NCBI GenBank assembly: GCA_001799045.1
Contig: MGRY01000187.1
Coordinates: 1-11,143 of the forward strand
DNA length: 11,143 bases
Direction of reading: 5' to 3'
Source: Deltaproteobacteria bacterium RIFCSPLOWO2_02_56_12
Lineage (GTDB): Bacteria; Desulfobacterota; Binatia; UBA9968
This document shows, piece by piece, positions 1 through 6,090 of this stretch (the first letter of the stretch is position 1; each line of letters opens with the position of its first letter). A program made the translations under genes and the position numbers. The notes below the pieces were generated by a model, which ran no database searches, was not told the DNA's origin, and saw nothing but the letters and a program-made list of their open reading frames with translations.

Positions 1-1
1 G

Positions 2-1330
2 GAGAGCTTGGCCAGCGCTCTTAGTAAAGCTGGTTTTGAGGTTGTTCAGGCAGGTGGCCGTGGGGATGCCATTCCTCTACTCGACGAAGACCAAATTGCC
101 GCAGTTGTTACAGAGGTCAAACTTCCGGACGGCGACGGGGTCAGTATTCTCAGCCATGTCAGAAGTCGCGGCCTGGCTAGTCCTGTCATTTTCGTCACGG
201 CTTTTGGCACGATGACTTCCGCCATTCAGGCCATGAAAAAGGGCGCCGCAGATTTTTTGGTGAAACCCGTCACGGCCAGAGACATCACAGAGGCTTTGGA
301 CTCCGCTATAAGAAAATCGGACGGCAAAAATGAGGCAGGGTCTGCGGAGCCTTTAGCGCATACATTTCAGGGTCACAACGTGGTCATCGGCGTATCTGGA
401 GCCATGAGGGAACTTTTTTCTCTCGTGCAGCGAATAGCGCCATACGACACTAACATCTTACTCTGCGGCGAGAGCGGTTCCGGAAAGGAGGTCATTGCTC
501 GCGAAATCCACCGCCTAAGTCCGAGAAGGGACAGCTCCTTTGTTCCGGTAAACTGCGCCTCGCTTTCAGATGAGTTATTAGAAAACGAGCTTTTTGGGCA
601 CGAGCGAGGGGCTTTTACGGGGGCCGATGAAAGGAAAATTGGTGTATTTGAAACTGCCAACGAGGGAACGCTTTTTCTCGATGAAATCGATGAAATGGGG
701 CTCAGGTCCCAAGCCAAGCTGCTGCGCGCGCTGGAGCGCAAGGAGTTCCGCAGGGTCGGGGGGACGAAGAAAATCAGGACTAATCTGCGGCTCATTTCCG
801 CGACCAACGTAAACTTGGAGAGCGAGGTTAAAGCACGCCGCTTCCGCGAAGACCTTTTTTACCGCATTAAAGTGGTCACAATCACTGTTCCTCCGCTCCG
901 TGACAGGAAAGATGACATTCCTTTTCTGACGAAGGCCTTCCTGGGGGAGTTGGAAAAATCCAGTGGCAAGTGTGTTCGGAAGATTGCGCCCGAGGCCCTT
1001 GCGAGACTTCGAAGTTACCCTTGGCCTGGCAACGTGAGGGAGCTTAAGAATGTTATAGAAAGCATGGCTTTAATGGCCGAGCGCGATATCTTAGACCTGG
1101 ATGATCTCCCGCCGAATATCCGCGGCGCCCGCCGGGACCAAGAAATCAAGCTTTCAGTTGGCTTGACGATGGAGGAAGCCGAAAAAGAGATTATCCGCCA
1201 TTATTTGGAGCACTTCCCTACGAAAAAAGAGGTGGCCAAGGCCCTCAACATAGGGCTCCGAACCCTTTATCTCAAGATCAAGAAACTTAACCTGCCAAGT
1301 TCTAAGCTCGTGGCCAAACAGGAGACTTAG
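2..1330 (+). CDS. Sigma-54-dependent response regulator (NtrC family), 5' partial
   Basis: Transcription activator that uses ATP hydrolysis to open sigma-54 RNA polymerase promoters from enhancer sites. The reading frame is open to the window edge, and the visible protein begins inside a receiver domain, so the true start and the first acidic residues lie upstream. Residues are numbered from the TTG at position 8. The receiver covers about 1-100, with switch Thr64 and Lys86 kept, but the phospho-acceptor position in T-E-V-K-L-P is Glu36 instead of Asp (GAG at 113-115). The AAA+ domain has Walker A GESGSGK (154-160), an intact GAFTGA sigma-54 contact loop (201-206), Walker B GTLFLDE (220-226), the RFREDLFYR arginine region (278-286) and WPGNVREL (339-346). 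A Fis-type helix-turn-helix lies at about 388-427. Dyad-rich DNA and a sigma-54 promoter follow directly, making it the obvious candidate regulator of the next genes. Family assignment is very secure; its signal and targets are unknown. Confidence 0.96.
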   Translation, partial: ESLASALSKAGFEVVQAGGRGDAIPLLDEDQIAAVVTEVKLPDGDGVSILSHVRSRGLASPVIFVTAFGTMTSAIQAMKKGAADFLVKPVTARDITEALDSAIRKSDGKNEAGSAEPLAHTFQGHNVVIGVSGAMRELFSLVQRIAPYDTNILLCGESGSGKEVIAREIHRLSPRRDSSFVPVNCASLSDELLENELFGHERGAFTGADERKIGVFETANEGTLFLDEIDEMGLRSQAKLLRALERKEFRRVGGTKKIRTNLRLISATNVNLESEVKARRFREDLFYRIKVVTITVPPLRDRKDDIPFLTKAFLGELEKSSGKCVRKIAPEALARLRSYPWPGNVRELKNVIESMALMAERDILDLDDLPPNIRGARRDQEIKLSVGLTMEEAEKEIIRHYLEHFPTKKEVAKALNIGLRTLYLKIKKLNLPSSKLVAKQET

Positions 1331-1340
1331 ATTCTCCCAC

Positions 1341-1436
1341 TGCAATAATTGCACTCCTAGCCTAAGCAACCTCGCTCAATCTGTGCATTTTTTGCATCTT
1401 TCCAGGCCGGCAGCTAGTAGAAATGCAAAATTTGCA
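1341..1436. promoter_or_regulatory. Three TGCA-N5-TGCA dyads, candidate enhancer (UAS) for the sigma-54 activator
   Basis: Three 13-bp elements of the form TGCA-N5-TGCA lie at 1341-1353 (TGCAATAATTGCA), 1384-1396 (TGCATTTTTTGCA) and 1424-1436 (TGCAAAATTTGCA). The first and third are perfect 6-bp inverted repeats around one central base. A seventh TGCA lies at 1444-1447. Their centres are 43 and 40 bp apart, about four helical turns, so bound dimers would face the same side of the DNA. They sit about 119, 159 and 202 bp upstream of the predicted start site of the sigma-54 promoter at 1523-1537, which is a normal enhancer distance. Binding by the adjacent activator is inference from position and symmetry. 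Confidence 0.7.
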
Positions 1437-1522
1437 GTCTAATTGCATCCATTCTCTAAACTAAATCAAGCCCCTCCAAAAATTTCCTCGTAAATTCCAC
1501 TGCTTAGCTTTCTTCTCATGGA

Positions 1523-1537
1523 TGGCACCTCTTTTGC
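1523..1537 (+). promoter_or_regulatory. Sigma-54 (-24/-12) promoter
   Basis: The sequence TGGCACC-TCTT-TTGC matches the sigma-54 consensus TGGCACG-N4-TTGC at all but one specified base. The invariant GG (1524-1525) and GC (1536-1537) have exactly 10 bases between them. Transcription would start near 1549. The three dyads upstream and the sigma-54 activator gene next door support it. It would drive the degenerate receiver gene and probably the genes after it, up to 3308. It overlaps an upstream in-frame ATG at 1522, which therefore cannot be the start codon on this transcript. Confidence 0.8.
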
Positions 1538-1575
1538 GTTGGCAGGGGGCATCGAGAATGAGAGGAAAAGCCCTG

Positions 1576-1947
1576 GTGGTTAGGAAAAAAATTCTAGTGA
1601 TTGGCGATAAAGAGCACACACGACTCTTTAGCTCCCTCCAAGAGGAAGGGTATGAGGTGATCGCCTGTGAGTCCGCGCAAAAAGCTTGGGGCTTGGTTTT
1701 CCCTTTCCGGCCTTACGTCATCATCGTCCATCTCCACCAGCCAAGTAGGAGAGACGTAGCCATCCTCCAGGAATGCCGTGCCCTGGCGGAGGGCGTCCCC
1801 ATCATTGTCGCTACGTCGGTCCCTGGACATGAGGCGGCCATGCAAGCGCTGGAAGAAGGGGCCACCTCGTTTCTTTCTCTCCCTGCAAAACCGGAGACTA
1901 TCAGAAGAGTTCTGGATGAGTTGAGGCCCGCTTCAGGCGAGCAATGA
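1576..1947 (+). CDS. Stand-alone degenerate receiver (pseudo-receiver) protein
   Basis: A single CheY-like domain of 123 residues with no output domain. I chose GTG 1576: it puts the usual beta-1 strand (KKILVIGD) at the N-terminus, has AGAGGA (1561-1566) nine bases upstream, and lies about 27 bases after the predicted sigma-54 start site. ATG 1558 is possible but would be nearly leaderless; ATG 1522 lies in the promoter. The fold is clear: VIIVHLHQP for beta-3, PIIVATS for beta-4, and GATSFLSLP for beta-5. The chemistry is broken. The first of the paired acids is Gly10 (Asp11 kept), the phospho-acceptor position is His52, and the conserved Lys is Leu102, while Thr80 remains. D-to-K and T-to-K spacings (50 and 22) equal those in the upstream activator, which supports the alignment. 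It probably works by protein binding, not by phosphotransfer. Its partner is unknown. Confidence 0.8.
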   Translation: MVRKKILVIGDKEHTRLFSSLQEEGYEVIACESAQKAWGLVFPFRPYVIIVHLHQPSRRDVAILQECRALAEGVPIIVATSVPGHEAAMQALEEGATSFLSLPAKPETIRRVLDELRPASGEQ

Positions 1948-1948
1948 T

Positions 1949-2188
1949 TTGGATCCATCCGTGACATCTGCAAAAGCCTTTCTCGAGAAACAGAACAATA
2001 AGGAAGAGAAGGCGGCAATGGAAGAAACCAGAAAACAGGCCCTAATGCTTGCGCATATGATTGCCTCAAGCGAAGAGCCGTTCTCAAAGGCCATTCGCGA
2101 GGCAGAAGAAAAACTCAATGAATATCTCAAAAAGGTAGATCCCCAAACTCAGAAAGAGATCATGGAGAAAATCCGTGGATATTCTTAA
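1949..2188 (+). CDS. Small charged helical protein of unknown function
   Basis: I do not recognise a family. The frame opens at TTG 1949, one base after the stop of the pseudo-receiver gene, with a weak AGGCGAG upstream (79 residues). An ATG at 2018 has a better ribosome binding site (AGGAAGAG, 2001-2008) and would give 56 residues starting MEETRKQALML. The product is rich in Glu, Lys, Ala and Gln, has no Cys and no membrane segment, and looks largely alpha-helical with coiled-coil-like stretches (AIREAEEKLNEYLKKV, then DPQTQKEIMEKI). It is likely cytoplasmic and co-transcribed with the pseudo-receiver. The frame stays open for 26 codons beyond its TAA (2186-2188) before a TAG at 2267, but no evidence favours read-through. 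It is likely a real gene because of its tight spacing and protein-like composition; the start is uncertain. Confidence 0.6.
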   Translation: MDPSVTSAKAFLEKQNNKEEKAAMEETRKQALMLAHMIASSEEPFSKAIREAEEKLNEYLKKVDPQTQKEIMEKIRGYS

Positions 2189-2201
2189 ATTCTTAAACGG
2201 A

Positions 2202-2211
2202 AAGGAGGTGA
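2202..2211 (+). promoter_or_regulatory. Perfect Shine-Dalgarno sequence without a clear start codon
   Basis: AAGGAGGTGA is fully complementary to the 16S rRNA 3' end, yet no ATG, GTG or TTG lies 4-10 bases downstream. A CTG (2220-2222) sits at a usable distance and opens a 29-codon basic frame ending at TGA 2307-2309; an ATG in the same frame comes only at 2247. A different frame reads as an acidic, Ala- and Lys-rich peptide up to TAG 2267-2269. Either a very small peptide starts on a non-standard codon, or this is a relic of a lost start. Confidence 0.4.
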
Positions 2212-2299
2212 GGCGGCAACTGCTGACACCAAGACAGCAGAAAAAAATGAAGAAGGCACAAAGAAGTAGAGATTGGTCTTTTCTTCGATTCAGAACGGG

Positions 2300-2332
2300 C
2301 AAAGGGTGAGGCCTGACTATCCGCACCCTTTG
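2300..2332 (+). terminator. Hairpin before pal, possible weak terminator or processing site
   Basis: CAAAGGGTG (2300-2308) and CACCCTTTG (2324-2332) form a perfect 9-bp stem, extendable by a G-T and a G-C pair, with a 15-base loop. No run of T follows, so it is not a canonical intrinsic terminator on either strand. It sits 33 bases before the pal start codon and could attenuate, terminate partially, or protect a processed 5' end. Confidence 0.35.
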
Positions 2333-2365
2333 TCGATTGAAAACCTAATTTAGGAGGTGCGTCAA

Positions 2366-2935
2366 ATGAAGTTGAAATGGAAAAGAGAGCTTTTTGGTAT
2401 GGCTCTAGTCCTTTCTATTGGTGTTCTTTTTTTAGTGAGCGGCTGCTCGACACCGGCAGTTTCAAAACCGCAAGAGGCAATCACGCCACAGAAAGCCGGG
2501 GCAGCCACACAACAACAAGCCAAGGTAACACCCTCTAAAGCACCACCAACCTCAAGCCTCGAGGCCCTCCAGAAGGGGAAAGCAGCCGGGGGTCCCCTAC
2601 GGGATGTTAACTTCGACTTTGACCGTTATGATCTCCGGCCCGATGCCAGGGAGATCCTTAAAGGGCATGTGGCGTGGCTAAAAGCCAATCCCCAGGTCAG
2701 GGTTGAGATTGAAGGGCACTGCGATGAGCGGGGGACCAACGAATACAACCTCGCGTTAGGGATCAAAAGAGCAAATAGCGTGAAGCGATATCTCGTTGAT
2801 TTAGGTATCTCGGCTGGCCGTTTATCCGCCGTGAGTTATGGCGAGGAGCTGCCCCTTTGCAAAGAGCAGAATGAAATCTGCTGGGCCAAAAACAGGCGCG
2901 CCCACTTTGCCATAAAGACTACACCCACCAACTGA
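2366..2935 (+). CDS. pal: Peptidoglycan-associated lipoprotein Pal (OmpA family)
   Basis: Outer-membrane lipoprotein that ties the envelope to peptidoglycan and works with the Tol system during cell constriction. ATG 2366 is preceded by TAGGAGGTG with 6-base spacing; an in-frame GTG at 2357 is part of that ribosome binding site. The 189-residue product has a basic N-terminus, a hydrophobic helix and a lipobox LVSGC, giving acylated Cys27. A Pro/Gln/Ala/Lys-rich linker follows (about 28-75). The C-terminal OmpA domain opens with VNFDFDRYDLRPDA and contains the Pal signature EGHCDERGTNEYNLALG and the end motif WAKNRRAHF, which carries peptidoglycan-binding residues. Unusual are two cysteines in the loop PLCKEQNEICW, where many Pal proteins have none; they could form a disulfide. 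No tolA, tolB or tolQR gene is visible, so it is separated from the usual tol-pal cluster and may be one of several Pal-like proteins. Confidence 0.92.
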   Translation: MKLKWKRELFGMALVLSIGVLFLVSGCSTPAVSKPQEAITPQKAGAATQQQAKVTPSKAPPTSSLEALQKGKAAGGPLRDVNFDFDRYDLRPDAREILKGHVAWLKANPQVRVEIEGHCDERGTNEYNLALGIKRANSVKRYLVDLGISAGRLSAVSYGEELPLCKEQNEICWAKNRRAHFAIKTTPTN

Positions 2936-2954
2936 GGCCCCGAGGAAAGAGCAA

Positions 2955-3308
2955 ATGAGGAACGGAAAACGAGATATAAGAGAAATTTTGCGAAGGGTTG
3001 ACAGTCACAAAAGCCTGGCCGGCGTCGACCTTCGAAACCTCTATCTATCCTGCATGAACTTCTCCAACTTGGATCTCCGAAGGGCCAATTTTGAGGGTTG
3101 CAGGTTAAGTTACGGGGTTATGGATGGCAGCGATCTAACGAACGCAAATTTGGCTAACGCCAACCTGACAAACACCAGCTTCAAAGAAACGAATCTGACA
3201 GGAGCTATCTTCGAATCTGCCATTGTGGTTGGAGCGAATTTTGCTGGAGCAACGATAGACGCGCAGACAAAGAAATACTTGCAATCTAAAGGAGCTGCCG
3301 GCCTTTAG
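2955..3308 (+). CDS. Short pentapeptide-repeat protein
   Basis: A 117-residue protein with tandem A(D/N)LXX-type repeats, which fold into a right-handed quadrilateral beta-helix. ATG 2955 follows GAGGAAAG at good spacing and lies 19 bases after the pal stop, so the two are probably co-transcribed. After a basic N-terminal segment (1-20, MRNGKRDIREILRRVDSH), repeats run from about 20 to 103, for example GVDLR, NLDLR, RANFE, GSDLT, NANLA, NANLT, ETNLT, GANFA, which is roughly four coils. A short helical tail (DAQTKKYLQSKGAAGL) may cap the helix. There is no signal peptide or lipobox, so it is presumably cytoplasmic. Some pentapeptide proteins mimic DNA and protect gyrase (Qnr, MfpA), but this one is too short to assume that role. 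Function unknown. Confidence 0.88.
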   Translation: MRNGKRDIREILRRVDSHKSLAGVDLRNLYLSCMNFSNLDLRRANFEGCRLSYGVMDGSDLTNANLANANLTNTSFKETNLTGAIFESAIVVGANFAGATIDAQTKKYLQSKGAAGL

Positions 3309-3587
3309 TGCAAGATTGGGCCCATGGTCTCTCAAATCAGAGAGATAAAGTCTTTGCCGGCGTCCCTATTTTTGTCCTCAGCCTTTTCAGGGGATGACAT
3401 TGGGATAAGGATAAAATGACTAAAAGGCACTTAACTCGTCATTAGACCAAGACTTAGTTCCCATTACAGTTTCCCCGATCTTTCACCCCACTTTATGGTT
3501 GAGGGTCTTTTCCTGCTCTCACTTGAAATGGATGCATAGCTATGTTAACAAAAAAGATTATTATATGAAAAGGACGGGGTCATCCTG
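3309..3587 (+). other. Intergenic region between the envelope genes and the oxidase operon
   Basis: This 279-base stretch has no convincing gene. It contains a small hairpin, TCTCTC (3328-3333) with GAGAGA (3340-3345), too weak and without a T run to be a good terminator, then AT-rich DNA and a candidate promoter (given separately). No riboswitch or RNA gene was recognised. Confidence 0.6.
3523..3551 (+). promoter_or_regulatory. Candidate sigma-70-type promoter for the oxidase operon
   Basis: TTGAAA (3523-3528) and TAACAA (3546-3551) are separated by 17 bases in an AT-rich stretch about 40 bases before coxB. The -35 box matches consensus at five of six bases; the -10 box is only moderate. 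An alternative -10 is the TTATAT around 3560-3566. The position fits, but promoter calls by eye in such DNA are weak. Confidence 0.35.
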
Positions 3588-4247
3588 ATGATGAGTTGGT
3601 TGCCAGAGAACGTGTCCACTTTTGGGGGAGAGATAGACTCCCTCTTTTACCTTATCTATTACATCACCGGGGCCGTTTTTATCCTGGTGACGGTTCTGAT
3701 GATTCTCTTTCTCGTCTTGTACCGCCATCGCGAAGGCCGCCGTGCCACTTACTCGCACGGGAACACCGCCTTGGAGATCACCTGGACTGTAATTCCCGCG
3801 GTTATCTTATTGGTGTTATCATTTATGAGCGTCTCCTCATGGGGGAGAATCAAAGCCCATGCCCCGCCGGCCGATTTTCAGGTGCAAGTGACCGCCAAAC
3901 AGTTCAACTGGGAGATCGTTTATCCTGGGCCCGATGGAAAGTTTGGCACGGCGGATGATTTCCAGATCGATAACGATCTGCACGTTCCCGTCAATAAAGT
4001 CGTGCACGTGCATCTCAAGTCTAAGGACGTTATCCACAGTTTTTTTCTGCCTAATTTGCGTCTGAAGCAGGACGCGGTTCCGGGACGTGATATTCTCGTA
4101 TGGTTTGAGGCGACCAAGCCTGGTAAGTACGAGCTGCCCTGTGCGGAGTTGTGCGGATTTGGCCATTCCGGGATGCGTGGCTGGCTCTATGTGGACACCC
4201 CGGAAGAGTCCGCGAAGTGGGTCAAGGAAAACTGGCCTCAGCAATAA
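3588..4247 (+). CDS. coxB: Cytochrome c oxidase subunit II (CuA subunit)
   Basis: Carries the two-copper CuA centre that takes electrons from cytochrome c and passes them to heme a in subunit I; anchored in the membrane with a periplasmic cupredoxin domain. The protein has 219 residues from ATG 3588 (an adjacent ATG at 3591 is equally possible; AAAGGAC lies upstream). Two membrane helices lie at about 18-45 and 63-85. All CuA ligands are present: His150 (DVIHSF), then Cys185, Glu187, Cys189, His193 and Met196 in CAELCGFGHSGM. There is no C-terminal cytochrome c domain, so a separate cytochrome c must be the donor. Two oddities: the electron-entry Trp in the usual QWYW motif appears as Phe106 (QFNW), and it is followed by a GPDGKFGTADDF insertion (114-125). 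No cleavable signal peptide is obvious. First gene of the oxidase operon. Confidence 0.96.
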   Translation: MMSWLPENVSTFGGEIDSLFYLIYYITGAVFILVTVLMILFLVLYRHREGRRATYSHGNTALEITWTVIPAVILLVLSFMSVSSWGRIKAHAPPADFQVQVTAKQFNWEIVYPGPDGKFGTADDFQIDNDLHVPVNKVVHVHLKSKDVIHSFFLPNLRLKQDAVPGRDILVWFEATKPGKYELPCAELCGFGHSGMRGWLYVDTPEESAKWVKENWPQQ

Positions 4248-4305
4248 GCTTTCAGCGATCAGTCCTCAGCAGTCAGCCGGAGAATTTAGCTGAAAGCTGA
4301 TGGCT
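4247..4305. repeat. Intergenic inverted repeat, copy 1
   Basis: AGCTTTCAGC (4247-4256) and GCTGAAAGCT (4289-4298) form a perfect 10-bp inverted repeat starting at the last base of the coxB stop codon. Between and around the arms are further CAGC/GCTG units (CCTCAGCAGTCAGC, GCTGATGGCT). The left arm AGCTTTCAGCGATCAG matches the left arm of copy 2 at 8060-8075 in 14 of 16 bases, in the same orientation. It looks like a short dispersed REP- or MITE-like element. It could fold in the mRNA, but no T run follows. Confidence 0.6.
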
Positions 4306-4325
4306 ATCAAAAACAGAGGTGAAAG

Positions 4326-6083
4326 ATGAGTGATTCTGTAGCTGTCGTAGCGACGCACGCGGTTCCTGCCCATCATGAAGAGTTGGGTTTTTGGCGCACT
4401 TATGTTTTCTCGACGGATCACAAGATGATCGGGCGGCAATTTCTCTTCTTAGGTTTTTTCATGCTGGTTCTGGGCGGGCTTATGGCGATGATGATCCGCT
4501 GGGAGCTTGCCTGGCCCGAGACGGCGGTGCCAGGGCTGAGGTGGCTGCCGGAACCCTACGCCTACGAAGGGATCATTCCGCCGCAGACTTATAATATGCT
4601 CTTCACCATACATGCCACTCTCATGATCTTCTTTGTGGTGATGCCGATCATGGTAGGCTGCTTCGGTAATTTTCTCATCCCGCTCATGATCGGGGCGAGG
4701 GACATGGCCTTCCCGACTCTCAATATGCTCTCTTTCTGGGTAGGATTGCTCGCCGGTCTGGTGATGCTGGCCGGCTTCTTCGTCCCGGGCGGACACGCCG
4801 CCGCCGGCTGGACGGCCTACGCGCCGCTCTCAGCCAAAGCCGCGTACACCGGGGTGAACTGGGGACAGAACCTTTGGATTATCAGTCTGCTCATTCTCGG
4901 TGTTTCATCGCTGATGGGTTCGATTAACTATATCACCACGATCGTCAACATGCGCGCCCCAGGCATGAGCTACTTCCGCATGCCGCTGATCATTTGGTCT
5001 CTCTTCATCACCGCCGTTCTGCTGTTGCTTGCTCTGCCGGTGTTGACCGCTGCGCTTGCCATGTTGCTGTTTGATCGCGCTCTCGGGACGAGCTTCTTTC
5101 TCCCCGAAGGGGGAGGGGAGCCGCTCCTCTGGCAGCATCTTTTTTGGTTCTTTGGCCATCCTGAGGTCTATGTTCTGGTGCTGCCGGCCATGGGGGTAAC
5201 CTCGGATATCCTCTCTACTTTTTCCCGCAAACCGGTCTTTGGCTATCACGCGATGGCCTTTTCCATGATCGCCATCGCCTTTCTCTCCTGGATCGTCTGG
5301 GGCCATCACATGTTTGTCAGCGGGATGAACCCGCTCATGGGGACGGCCTTCATGATGTCCACTATGGTGATTGCCATTCCCTCCGCTATTAAGACTTTCA
5401 ACTGGCTCGGCACCCTTTGGCGCGGCTCGATCCGCTTCACCTCGCCGATGCTCTTCGCCTTAGGCTTCGTTTCCAATTTCCTGATCGGCGGTCTCAGCGG
5501 CATCTTCATGGCCTCCACGCCGGTCGACATCTTCATCCATGATACCTATTATATCGTGGCGCACTTCCACTACGTTGTTGCCGGAATTATCTTTGCGCTG
5601 TTTGCTTCCGTTTATTACTGGTTCCCAAAGATGTTTGGCCGGATGATGAACGAGCCCCTGGCGAAGATCCATTTCGTCCTGACTTATATCTTCTTCAACG
5701 CGACTTTTTTCCCGATGCACATCCTTGGAGTAGGCGGTCACATGCGCCGGATCTACAATCCGACCCAGTATGACTTCCTCCACCCGTTGCAGCCGATCAA
5801 TGTTTTTATCACCGTTTCCGCTCTCCTTCTCGGCCTGTCGCAGATTACCTTCGTGACGAATTTCTTCTGGAGCCTGTTCGGCGGCAAGAAGGCGGAGAGG
5901 AATCCCTGGAAGGCGAATACGCTCGAGTGGGCCGCTCCCTCCCCGCCGCCCCATGGGAACTTCGATGCATTACCGGTCGTCTACCGCGGGCCTTACGAGT
6001 ACAGCTCGCCGGAGGTCGAGGATGATTACCTGCCGCAAAACCGGCCGTTAATAACCCAGTCCTCCGCACCTCGAACACATTAA
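4326..6083 (+). CDS. ctaD: Cytochrome c oxidase subunit I (A1-type heme-copper oxidase)
   Basis: Catalytic subunit of the proton-pumping terminal oxidase, holding heme a, heme a3 and CuB and reducing O2 to water. It has 585 residues and about 12 membrane helices; ATG 4326 follows AGAGGTGA. All metal ligands can be read: His96 for heme a (TIHATLMIFF), His278 and Tyr282 in HPEVY with the pump Glu280, His327-His328 for CuB (WGHHMF), and His413 (heme a3) and His415 (heme a) in VAHFHYV. D-channel residues are present (Asp126 in GARDMAFP, Asn115, Asn201, Asn208), as is the K-channel Lys356 (SAIKTF). HPEVY with Glu places it in the A1 class. The C-terminus (NPWKANTLEWAAPSPPPHGNF, PVVYRGPYEYS) is typical of bacterial aa3 enzymes. 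No subunit III is fused. It lies between coxB and the heme A synthesis genes, as in other cox/cta operons. Confidence 0.98.
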   Translation: MSDSVAVVATHAVPAHHEELGFWRTYVFSTDHKMIGRQFLFLGFFMLVLGGLMAMMIRWELAWPETAVPGLRWLPEPYAYEGIIPPQTYNMLFTIHATLMIFFVVMPIMVGCFGNFLIPLMIGARDMAFPTLNMLSFWVGLLAGLVMLAGFFVPGGHAAAGWTAYAPLSAKAAYTGVNWGQNLWIISLLILGVSSLMGSINYITTIVNMRAPGMSYFRMPLIIWSLFITAVLLLLALPVLTAALAMLLFDRALGTSFFLPEGGGEPLLWQHLFWFFGHPEVYVLVLPAMGVTSDILSTFSRKPVFGYHAMAFSMIAIAFLSWIVWGHHMFVSGMNPLMGTAFMMSTMVIAIPSAIKTFNWLGTLWRGSIRFTSPMLFALGFVSNFLIGGLSGIFMASTPVDIFIHDTYYIVAHFHYVVAGIIFALFASVYYWFPKMFGRMMNEPLAKIHFVLTYIFFNATFFPMHILGVGGHMRRIYNPTQYDFLHPLQPINVFITVSALLLGLSQITFVTNFFWSLFGGKKAERNPWKANTLEWAAPSPPPHGNFDALPVVYRGPYEYSSPEVEDDYLPQNRPLITQSSAPRTH

Positions 6084-6090
6084 GTTCAGG

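Noticed and set aside
373..807. Minus-strand open frame of 144 codons in the activator gene
   Set aside because: Antisense to the AAA+ domain with Walker and GAFTGA motifs; Ser-rich composition is typical of a reverse-frame shadow.
1341..1447. Repeated TGCA units as a possible CRISPR or tandem repeat
   Set aside because: Units are 13-bp dyads with different centres and dissimilar intervening DNA; this is an operator array, not a CRISPR.
1464..1476. Possible IHF site (AATCAA-like core) between the dyads and the sigma-54 promoter
   Set aside because: The position is right for DNA bending, but the TTR half of the consensus does not match, so I do not list it as a feature.
2186..2269. Stop-codon read-through joining the small helical protein to the following open frame
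   Set aside because: An open run of 26 codons is not rare by chance, and there is no recoding signal; kept only as an observation on the unexplained ribosome binding site.
3328..3345. TCTCTC/GAGAGA hairpin as terminator of the pal unit
   Set aside because: Only a 6-bp stem with low GC content and no T tract; not a credible intrinsic terminator.
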